Assembly (NCBI RefSeq): GCF_910592395.1
Contig: NC_088312.1
Coordinates: 18,857,292 to 18,921,291 of the forward strand
Origin: Lineus longissimus
Lineage: Eukaryota; Nemertea; Pilidiophora; Heteronemertea; Lineidae
Length of the DNA stretch: 64,000 nt
Direction: 5' to 3'
In this document: one piece after another, positions 10,851 to 22,800 of the stretch
Position numbering within the stretch: the first letter of the stretch is position 1
Layout of the letters: the number at the start of each line of letters is the position of its first letter
Notes under the pieces: generated by a model
Told to the model about the DNA's origin: nothing
The model's database searches: none
The model's input: only the letters and a program-made list of their open reading frames with translations
Position numbers and translations under genes: made by a program

Positions 10851-13800
10851 CTGGTGATCGTCATGGCGCAATGTACTAGGACGAAATATGAAATGCATGA
10901 GGTCACGTCTACATCCCTGCAGCGTATGGTGCCGTAGAAAGCTGAAGTCAACCGTATAACTTACGTTTAGGAACATCCCTTAATGAACAGTTAACGAAGG
11001 GTTCAAATGATCGCTCACCTTAGCACAGAAGTTGTTGTCGAGGAAGATACTAGTTTGTCCTGCCAGTAGAGCGTACGGTGAAGTGTTCTTCACCTTGGCC
11101 CTAAGGTATGCATAAGGAGAGCGCTTGGGCACGCTCTCGTATTCGAATACTGGGTTCAAATCTATGATGGCTATGGAGACTTTGTGCGCGACATTGTCTG
11201 ACGGGATGGTGTGATGGCGGACGACCTCGTAGCAAGTGCTCGTGATGTTCTCCTTGATCTGGAGGGGAGAAAGACCGACATTATGAAGTTGAACCTACTT
11301 GAGCTCAATAACGCAAAACTTGCTAACGTTGCCACCTGGCCTACTACCTTTGCCACCCCTAAAAATATCTGCCAAAAGACTATGACATAGGAGGGGGGGA
11401 TTATATAGATTATAGAAAAACTTCTATTGTTGCAAAATCCCTTTCATCACAAAGTAAATGCTTTTGATAATTGCCCTTTTCTTTCTTTTAGCAGACATTT
11501 TAAAAGGTGGTAAAAGTTGGCCCACTTTTGGCAAAGTTAGGATATTTGACGATACTTGCAATTTACTCAAATCTTCGAATATTTTTTTTTTCACAAACAT
11601 TTATAATGAATATAATAATTTAGGTTTAGATACGACAAAAGTTGAGACAAAACTCTTTTAAAAGGTACTGTAACATTTTTCACAGGATTACTGAACAATT
11701 AGACGGACCATAACTCTCTAAAATATATCTTAGTGCAGGCGAAGACAGTCATCTTTTCTACCAATAGGATACAGGATAATCTTCTGCAAAAACAGCACCA
11801 AGGTCAGAATCCACTAAAACCTTTCCAACTCAGTGCAGTGACGACGCTGCTGTCCCAAACATTGTTCAGCTACAGGGGTAATTTGGAAATTAAAAATTAG
11901 CCACACTTAATGATACTTCAGATTCAAGCCAAGTGGTAGTAGCAGGTAATTTGAATTACCAAATACCCGCTCGGACCAGACGTGGTATGCTGCAGCAGCA
12001 ACTGCAGCAGGAAAAGCTCTAGTGGAATTGGACTTCACGACAACAACTTATACTTTATAGGATGATACTACAGACAATACAACTCTCCAAAGTTGAGGTA
12101 GAGATGGAGAGTTACTTCTACTAGGGAGGGTGAACTTGGGCATGCTAAACTAGGAATTCTCTATATTGTTTGGATCAGAGAAAACATTCAATATCGTAAA
12201 TCAGTTAAGTTGGTCAAAAGGCTGATTGATTTTGCGAAATAAGGAAAATACTTAATCCTTTTCGTCTTCGAATTGCAATAGTTTTGAATTAAATACCTAT
12301 AAGACTAAGATTATCAAATGAATTAACTTATCGTAATAACAAATTCATGTGTGCAGAAGAATTGCCGTCATGAATTCAAATATTTTAGGGTTTTCAGGAG
12401 ATATATGTAGGATAGTCTAAGAGAAATGTTGAGTGAAGAGTGAGTCCCCTTGATGAGGGATCTTAAGGGAATGGCTAATAACCTCGGAAAGGTGTCTTTT
12501 AAAGCATGAAAGTTGGCCCAGGACTCCTGAGATTTTGTCGAAATTTGATTTAATAGACTCCTGTCAAGAAAGTCTAGCTCCAGCTCAGAGTGTGATATGA
12601 AATAAATATCAGGGGATGCAGTTTAGTTATTCCAAGCAACATGAGGAATATAGACTTCACATTTTAAAAGATGGTTAAAAGAAAATTGTGAAATTTTAAA
12701 ATAAAAGTTTGAAAAGTGAATAAAAGGCTGGCAAAAATAGACAAAAAACACTGCTGTAGATGCATAGGGTAGATCCCACGTGGGTTGACCTATGTATGGT
12801 GGATGTGAATAGATATACCTCAGCAAAATATTTTTTGGAAGGAATATTGGTGGACAATTTATGGATTGTGAACATAATACATGGACAGCTATAAGAAACA
12901 AACATCATGCAAAAAAGGACAATTTGCTAAGAGTGCAATGAAATCGACACGATATAAACCTGCTCAAAAGCATAGAGTATGATTGATAAAACCTTACTAT
13001 CACCAAGAATTGATAAAGACATGTCTTTATTTAATCTTGCTATCACAGATGATGGATATTTCAACACCTTTTCATCACCAAATTGAGGATGGGAGCACAA
13101 GAAGATGGCAATTTTTTCTTTTTCGAGAAATTGGGTAAAAACCATGATACAAGGAAAATGGAATATGCATTAGGACAACTAAGTTCAATGCTTCTCACTG
13201 GTCTATTGGCAATGTCCACCTTTATCATATTCACACAATATCTGGAGAAGGCTGGCTACATGTATATAGTAATGATAATTGATAATCATCAAGTACCCAT
13301 ATCCTCAATTTGCATAATTCCTAAACGGATTTTTAAGGAGTAGCTCAACTTATTGATGGCCATGACCATAATTGCATTATTCAGAATTCTTAAAAAGAGG
13401 GGCTAAAAGGATGCATCCTAAAATTTGCACACACCTTCTACCACCTGTTGGCGTGTACTTTTGTAGTGCATACCCCCTATACAGGAGCTCGGTAACTATA
13501 CATTAGTGATGGCCATCATTAAGTTATATTACTCATCTTACACACGGGTCAAATATACATTCCCGAGTAAGTACCTAATATCTCCATTACCTTCCCCCCT
13601 TGCACAACTCAAAAGTGAGGCACTCTGCAGACACTGCCCTGGACACTCTCACTCGATGTGCACCTTGCGGTGCCTGCAGAGAATGCCACGCTTCCAATTT
13701 GTGCACTAGGGGTAATGGGTATATTCAGTAGAATATCAAAATGCACATTACGAACATTCCCGTGAGCTGGCTTCGGTCTTACTTGGGAATGAATAATTGA

Positions 13801-16800
13801 CCTGTCAGCTTTAATGACAATAGACTAAATATGTTCATTTGAATTGCATGTATATCATACAGAGAAATTACTATAAATAGGACAATTTTCAATGTTTTTA
13901 TTACAGGTTATTGACTCGGACTGTTTAATGAATAAGTCAATTTGAAACACTGAAAATTGCCATAAATATCACGGTGCACCACAGGAACCTGGGACTGAAA
14001 TAAAACAACATTTGTTAGTGCATCATATTGGACTGTTATTTTTGACGAGCAAGCATTCAAGTTCAAACCAGGCTGTACGTGGAAGAGAAATTACAATTTT
14101 AGATTCCTTGAACAATTGAATTATGGGGGGGGGGGGGGGCATAGACGTAAGCAAGGGGGCATGCGCAAATGACCCCTATTCGGGGAAAATATTTGTATTT
14201 GACTGTCCGAGGCCCTACATGAAATATTGCTGTTTCATCGTGACGTCATGCATATTACCGCTGAAATTTCATTGGAAACAACATCATGATGTAAACAGCA
14301 ATAATAGGACTCTTTGGTGATGATATTAGGACATCTGACATCAAACCACTACACAAATGCAGAAACCAGGCAGTCTCAATCGCCTAGCAAATTGAAAACC
14401 ATGCCAATCTTTTCAATCTTCTAAATAACTACATATTTCAAACACATTCAAATCATTTTCCAAAGACATTTCACCGCAGCCTATGTACATAAAACTTGTA
14501 TGCTTCCTCTGTAAGTGTAGCACAAACACCTGAGGACCAAGACACGTTTTTTTGGGACAACACGTATAACTACAATAATCACTTTTCAAATTCGATGCCA
14601 TCATGCTTTTCATTAGCAGAAATGATTCAAATCTCTATTATAAAGCACTGTTATATCACAATTCAATTTCGCCTTTATTTGAAAACATTTAGTCTCCTTG
14701 TACGAAAAGATAGTTTTGGTGATAATTTTTGTGCACCTTGCAGGACAAAATAGTGTCCATAAGAGCTCCGGATTCTTGGCTTGTGAAATGGAAACCTTTC
14801 AGTAACACTGGGAATTGGTGACACTTGTAGTTAATAACACTGATTTTTTGTAACACTGGTCAATTGGCAAACACTAGTACTTGAGTGACCTTGGCCAAAC
14901 AAGGACACATTGTCATAAACATGATAAAGTAACACTGCAATTTAGGTGATACTGACATAATATTTTCAACTTTTCCTAATTATCACACTCTTATAATTGA
15001 TATTTAGTTAATTAGTTGGGCATCATGACATTGTTAATTTCTGTGCCAAGGTGCATGTGCTACACTCACTATTCCAAGGGGAGTCTTCCTATCCTGCAAA
15101 GAAATAAGCGACACAATCAGTGAAAATACTAATTAATGAATCAATTAATTAACTGATATTTTGAATACCTTACTAATTATCAAATGATTAGATGTAATTA
15201 GTTAATAATTAGTTACTATATGAACTGCAAAAGAGATTAGTTGAAACAACTAATTAACTGATCTTTTCAACAACCTACTAATAAATAAATTATTAGTTTT
15301 GATTAGTTGATAATTAGGTACAGTACGCCAATGCTAATGAATTAGTTGAAAATACTTTTTAGAAATCCACAAACTGATGATTGTAATAAGTTAATAATTG
15401 ACTAAATAATTAGCTAATAAGATTATCAATTGATTAATTGATTCTATTATTTACCTAGGTGAAAATAGAGAATTAGTGACAATAGGGTTATATACTACAT
15501 CAAGTGAAAAGTTAAGATATTTTGTTGACATTGAAAAAATGTACTATTGGTTTATCATATTAGGTTTTAAGGTATGTCATGCAATCAACATGCAAGGGTT
15601 AAAGGGATGGTGTCAGATACCATGTTTGAAATGTAACCAAAAAGTATTCCTAGAAATACAATTACAATTTCACATCAAAACACACAATTTTTCTCTAAAA
15701 CACTAAGATATCACAAGTCAAAACAGGATGGAAAAGTCACATTTCAAAGGAAAACTTGGGAATTTTATAATGGTACAATATTTTGATAAAATTCCTTTAA
15801 TGCTTGCAGAAATTGCAAAGACAGAGTTCACCACACTTTAGTGCACCACAGACCAGTAATTTTTATTGCATGTGACAATTGCTTGTCTGCAGAGATCATT
15901 GCAAGTAAAAATGGTAGGAATCACTCATTGCTTTCATATGCCATAAACATCAAACACAGTGATGACCAATTTTGCCTGCAGACTGGCAATTTTTTGTCCC
16001 TCATCACAGCAATAAATATTGCACATCAGAGCAATAAAAATCACTTATCTGTGGCATTCTTTAGCATTTCCTTTTTATCTAAATCCACATGGTTTAGAAA
16101 GGAAACCGCTATGTACTATAAAACAAAACTTACACAAAACATGAGGACAAACAGGGTGCACCAGAAAAAACTAACCACAACTATTTCTAGCACCACAGGC
16201 ACCAAAGGATCAATCTATCTGGGTCAACACGCATGCCCACCACACAAAATCAAATTCTTATTTGAGAAAAAATATACCAGATTATGACATACGAGAAATC
16301 GTCTGAAAACTACAAGTTTCCAAAGATTTCCCTTTATTCAAAATCAAACTTTTCGGTCAATTTTTCCGTCAAATTAGAGTCAATAGTCTGCGGCGGGCAT
16401 TAGGAGAATTCAAACATACGTCGTTGGTGAATGATCTGGATTTCATCGAGGACAACTTGTATTTGACGCGTCGCTTTACAGCTGAAGTACCATTCAAGTC
16501 AGCCTTGGAATGAAACAGGTTAAAGTCATTTATACGGAATTCACCTTTACGTTCTGAATGACTAATTATTTTGAATATTCATGCAATTTTAGCCATTACT
16601 TCTAAAATCATAGCAAAGAGTAAGTCATTTTCTCTATCAAGTCAAAATCAGATCGTACACCAAAGTCAAAATTAGATTTTGACAATCTTTCATCTAATTA
16701 TTCATTTTTTAAAATACGTGGGAAAGTTATAATCACATAAGATGCACGTATGTGATTATAACTTTCCCACGAGTTCATTCCATATTGAAAACGATAATTC

Positions 16801-19800
16801 TCTTGATTCTTATAATTAAGACTCAGACAAGGATTAAGATTGTGCAATGTACACATATACAAAACTGCATAAGATCCCGTATTTTCAACGGGGCAATCCA
16901 AACATGAGAAAAAAATAATCAAAACTCTGGTAAGAAGTTCTTTCAAGTCAAAAACTCATTGATAAAGAACAAGGACACTCATACTAAAAAATTGTCTGCT
17001 GTTCCAAAACATGTACTACCGTACTACATAAAGATGGAAAAAAATCTATAAAATAATACAGCGCTTGTCAGAAGTAATACCCATCAGGTTAAACATTTGA
17101 GGATCATACAGGTTGCACGTTCTTTCAACTTACCAGGTTCGGCAAATTGAAAAATCGCTCAAGTATGAAGTATCCGTACCAATTTTACATACAGCGTAAA
17201 AGAATTTGTGCCACGGCGATACCTAAAATGGATTCGAATACATCATACGGGCACAAAATGCACACCTGTCGAAACTTCCACTTGACATCAGCATAATGAA
17301 CAAATGTTGCTAAGACACGTTACTATTAATGTTACTTCTGACCAGCACTGTACTACTACTAAAGTTCTGTTCAACTCCACTTAGCCCTCGTGTATACTGC
17401 GTTATCAAAAATATAGAAGGCGAGTGACATCTTGCTTGAATACTTTTGGCATTCAGATGAATCTTACCAACTTTGTACTGCAATACACCGAGACTAGAAA
17501 TAGATGACTAGAACTTTGACATTGTATTGAATTGTGCCTTATGTGACCCAAATAAGTTACCAGTGAAATGTCCTTGGGTGCCAATAGGACTAGTCTGTGA
17601 TGGTACCATTTATTGTGATGGTTAGTTGGTGATTAGTGCAGTGGGTGCTAAAAGTGACAACAAGAGTGTTTAAGGTTTTGCCAATCACAACATGCCCGCA
17701 CAATGGGTAATTTGCTAGAACATGTAATACTGATAGGGGCAACATCGATACTGTTGAATGTCACGGTTAAAGTTTGGACAGATGGTGTTGTGACGAGAAA
17801 GTCACAAACCATCTATAAACCAAACTACTGATATCAATTACATGTAGTTGTTCGTAGACTGTTATTTGTCAACAATGTTAGGAAGTCAGAATCAACAAAA
17901 GTGGTGGCCTCTATTGACCAACTCTCATACTTGGGTCCGGGTGATGAAGCACAGCAATACTGTCAATTGCAGAGGTGTCACCCTGGATGTCAATTTCAAC
18001 CATTTTTTAAATTCAACAAAAGTGGTGGCCTCTATTGACCAACTCTCGCACTTGGGTCCGGGTGATGAAGCACAGCAGTACTGTCAATTGCAGAGGTGTC
18101 ACCCTGGATGTCAATTTCAACCATGTTTTAAATTCAATCTAAGTAACAGGCCACCCAAATTAGGTTATTGATAGAACAGTGATAGACCTCAGCAACAAAA
18201 TAAAAGTTAAGCGAGGAAAGGTTTTATCAAGTCTTCTTGTTAGAATTTCTACAAATGTCTACAAGAGAGTCGATTTCCACACCCTATTTTACGCTAATAT
18301 GGGTCTTCCGAAAAAAGAAAGTTCCCTGTGCATGTTTGGGGTGAGCATAGAACTACACAAACATGTCGCAACTTGAACAACAGGTATAAGCTTACTATTG
18401 TAAACCCGAAATATTCGCGACCATTTTATTCACTTGCTTGTGAAATTCCAATTTCAGCGTACTTTTAATCTAAGCGTTTTGACATTTTGGTTTTGCTGTC
18501 GATATCTTTTCTCTATTATCTGTAAACACAAGGCATGCAAATATTCCTGGGTTTACAGAATTTTAGAACTATTTACATAAAGTTCTGTATTTGCTCATGG
18601 TTTTACATGACATATTTCAATCCTCTATAAATTTAGAGATGCCAGGATCATATCCTTCAGCGACATTTTAAGAATCTTGTATAGATTGCTGCAATATCTT
18701 GGATGGATTGCTGATAACTACTTTTAACACAATGTTTCACAACATACATCTGTGTGAGTAAACTTTTGATTGTTCGCTTCACAGTCAGGCAAAAATCAAA
18801 TAAAGATCAAAGATTAAAAAGAAAGGAGAACTGAATATGTCACAGAGCAAAATGGGCAATCAAATCGTTGGCAAGGTTAAAAAAATCAGGGAAAAAAACA
18901 TGCGTTAAGACATTTTCAAAAGCAGTGAGAAGAATTTTAGTCAAGGTTATAGTTAGAAGTGTAAATATGGAATTGAAAAAGAGAAAGTCCAGAGAATTTA
19001 TCGAAAACATTTACAAAAGCCAAAACACGGAAATCTAGAAGTAATTCCAAAGAAGAAATAGAGGGCGCCAAAGTTTAGATGCCAAGATCTGTCCCCACCA
19101 ACGGATTTGATTTAGTAATCGAATTTGAATATAGTAACTAATCTAATATGTACAAGACACAGAGACAAAACCAGCACACAATTTCTAAATTTCAAATTTC
19201 AGGCTGACCTCCATCGCGGAGCTGTCCGCATCGCGTAAACGCAAGTCGAGGGCAGGTTCTTCTTTTTCGTTCTTAGCGTCGCCATCTTTAGACCTGTCCG
19301 ACCTTTCTTCCTCCTTAGCTGATGATTCCTCGTCGGACAGAAGCCCATACTGTTTTAGGAAACTTTTCTCGTCTTTTGTCGCATGAAACGACCATGCACG
19401 CCCGACCTTCTTGTTGGGTTTTCGCGTTTTGTTTCGTCGAAGGGTGGCATAGGGGGAATCACTTTGTAAAAGAAAAGTGGATAGCTAACAGAAATTTGCT
19501 GGACATGGATCGGAAACCAGGAGTGGTTTAAACACTTGGGCAGGACAAGCTATACATACATTCAGACAAACAATGAACACTTAGTCTTGAATCTGTAAAT
19601 TATCAAGTCAATCCGGGATTATTTCTCACAAAAACAACAACAGATATTCTGGACAGAGTTCGGCATTCCTTGGCAACCTGCAAATAAGTTTTGGTTAGAA
19701 CCCCCGACAACTAAATGTCACCTGATACAATAATTCAAGGCCGTAACCTTGAAAAATGACCTTGACCTTGTTTGTCATACATTTCAAATCAAGGTCAAGG

Positions 19801-22800
19801 TCATGGCTCTAAAATGTGAAGGTCAAATGATTGGGGACAAGTTAGCACAGATTGTGAAGCAAAACAATTACAACCAAAAGTTGTAACCAGTGAAAGCGGA
19901 AAACATCATGACCAAAACACGTTTCAACATCATAAAAGGAACCTAGAAACATAAATTTATATTTTTAATAATGGAGATGTGTGTCTGTAGCATGAAGCAA
20001 GCGAGTGGAAAAGTATGCGAGAATATGTAAGCTCATCTGCTGAAGGTGTCAGAATGTGAGGTATAAGCAAATGAGGTTTATGCAAATTGTGAGAGGTCAG
20101 AGGTCACATCAATAGCAAATCAACCTTGGATACCCATGGTAGGCATTTGAATATGTAATGAGGTTGGAGGTCAAATGAATACGCAAATGAGGAAGCTAAA
20201 GGTCAGAGACACTGATTGACACCAACTAGAGCAAATTAACCTCGACCAATGAAAACTGAGGAAATTCCCATCATGAATACGAGGATCATTATGAAATAAA
20301 AACTGCCCTGTGATCAACGTCAGCAACGTGATATGCCACCTATTGGGCTTCTCGACCACGAATAAGGTTTTTGCCTCTTATACTTACTTACATTCTATAT
20401 TTATAAGGCGTATAAGAACTTGAGGGTCTGGATGCTACTAGGCCTACTTCCGTGCTACAAGGACCCTTTACATTTATAGCTTATTCAGCATTACGAAATC
20501 ATACACTATAAGACTAGAGTCATTTAAAAAAAATCAAAATATATTATTCATACTTTTTTTTCATGCTTTGAAGCTTTAAGAAAATAAAATGTGGTGATAA
20601 TTTGGGGCTATATGAGACATGTTATCAGGATTATCATGCTGACTTCATCTCAGAGCTCAAATGTAAATGCCAGGTGTGTGTTGATGGCGAGCTGTTTTCT
20701 GAATGGGGGAAATTGGGCCATGGGAGAAGTTGGGAGATGAGGGATAGGAGAGGGAGTGTTATAGAGAAAGACCAGTCAAGTTCGTGATAGGAATGTCAAC
20801 CGATTTAAACACTTGGTTTAATAGTTAAATCCTGAGGAAATAAGGCATTTTGCTTCTTTGCCATGCGCTACATTAACATTAACCCCTTACTTCCTCAGGA
20901 TGATTAGTTTTATTACAATAGTAGCTTGCTATGAATTAGTTAGTACCCATTTTGGGTTAGAAAACTTTTATTTTTTGGCATGCACGATGATTTGCAATTC
21001 AGGTATTCCGCATACTTCACAGGCAAATTAATATTTTTTAATACAACCAATTATAAAATAAAATCTTCAGTTACGAAATATGTTATCAGGGGATTAGTTA
21101 AATCACTTACCCGATATTTTAGTCTCACTCATGACAAGCTAGGACATCCTAAACAATGGTGCATGGGTACAAGAATCGTTTAGAGCGAGCAAGGTTTAAG
21201 TCATGGGCGATGCAGTTTGTTAAACAAAACTTAAATTTTAGTTATGGGTAACATTCTGAAGAAAATTCTGAACTCTGACAGGCAAAGTCTCGCTCAATTC
21301 TAACCTCCAATGGTAAATCCTTGTATTCTGCTTCCCGTTCTGCTCGAGACTGCTCAGCACTTGATCTCGGCTTCTCCTCGGCTAATGGCGGCATCAATGC
21401 CTCGTCGAAAGATCGATTAAATGCGTTAGAGGAATCGGTTATGATCATCGCCGATTGGGGGCGCTTCTTTTTCATACTCTTCGTTTTATCGACTCGTGGC
21501 GACATGTCTACGCCGTTCATGGACGCAGACATGGGATGACTGTAGAACAAAATGGTGGCATGTAGGGTCAAGAAAAGATTCAGAGGTCAGCCCTAACCTA
21601 AAGGTCAACCTCAAGGTCAACCTTAGCCTTAAGGTCAACCTCAAGGTCAAATGTACTTGCCACCAGTACCTGAAGGTCAATGGGTCAAGGATACCTGCAA
21701 AACTAGTCCCAAAGTGTACCAAGCTTTTTTACATTTTGGAAAAGGCATTCAGGTGATAGATGAAAGCAAGAATGAATAAAGACTCGTCTTTATTACTTCT
21801 TGCTAAAGGTCACTTTGTGAGAATATCCAAGAGAAGCGAAATTCTTTGAAGTTTGGTTGTGATGTTTGTTAACTTAAACTGACGTAAGTTGTTAGGAACA
21901 CATGTCTGGTCAAAGGTAACATTCCTTGCGATGCACAACATAATTGCAACACTACATCATGAATTCTCAAGTACACTTTAGAAATAAATGTTATTTCTCA
22001 TAAATGTTGTGTTTTTCAACGATTAAAACTTAACACCAGAATGCCTTAACCACAATGACTCATGCTCTTTAAATCAAATTTATCAAGGTAGGCAGATTGC
22101 TTGGGGGGAATGGCAAGGTCGCAAAGCGGCAAGCTCTGTCTAAAGCCCTTGAGCACATGCATCAGCTGCCATCTTTGATGCAGCAATTATCCCAATAAAC
22201 AAACTGTATCCATGGCAACTTTATGTGGCGGATACGGCCAAGATTTTGAAAAGAAAACATGCCTGTGGTTATTTCTTTATAACAGAAGAATGCAAAGATA
22301 TTACTGTATGCAATGCACTACCATCACCGATGCTTAGTATGTCAAAAACGTGCGCCATGACTCCTCTCCAACCTAAACCTGGAAATCACTAAATGTATGA
22401 GTTAGGTATGTGAACAGTTGTGTTCATAAGTAACGTTGCTTGTAGTTTTGGGCACGAAAAGCAAGGTTATGAACAACGTTTTACAGTTTCAACGTTTTAC
22501 AGTTTAATTTCATCGGTTGCTTTCAATGATGACACAAGATTATTTCATCTCTGAGAAGACTGCTGGCATGTCCTCACGGCCCGGTCTAATTTGTGCGACA
22601 AGTTGAAATGCAAGCCACCATGTTGATATTGTTCATGATGTACGTTTTACATTGGGGACACCCAGCAATGCTGGCATTAACGTGTGAGCCAGCAAGGCGA
22701 GGAGTGCCAGTGGATATGATTTGGCTGTCTATCCTCACCTGCAGACCATGGGTCACTCTCTTGGCTCCAAGGATGTGTTGGTCATCGACTAAGAGGATAG

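Larger units (their letters stand above)
11259..16419 (-). other. Gene 2 intron, 5.2 kb
   Basis: No exon was recognised. It holds an oligo-G tract (14125-14139), an AT-rich stretch full of TTAATTA/ATTAGT (15095-15460) and a repeat-like segment at ~15850-16060. It also has a CCCACGTGGG palindrome near 12776 and a TGACGTCA octamer near 14240. The remainder is unique-looking AT-rich sequence. Confidence 0.6.
16504..19208 (-). other. Gene 2 intron between linker exons, 2.7 kb
   Basis: Contains a perfect hairpin (16717-16771), a Tc1-like MITE (17059-17350) and a 121-bp tandem duplication (17892-18133). No further exon was seen. Confidence 0.6.
19462..21304 (-). other. Gene 2 interval between the alternative exons, 1.8 kb
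   Basis: Holds an AAGGTCA inverted repeat (19756-19804) and an AGGTCA direct repeat (20094-20106). No additional exon restoring phase between exons A and B was found by eye. Confidence 0.55.

Noticed and set aside
13620-13685. Imperfect inverted repeat CTCTGCAG...CTGCAGAG
   Set aside because: Arms are short with mismatches; not distinguishable from chance.
15841-16287. 148-residue plus-strand frame
   Set aside because: Overlaps a degraded repeat family and has no domain or coding-like composition.
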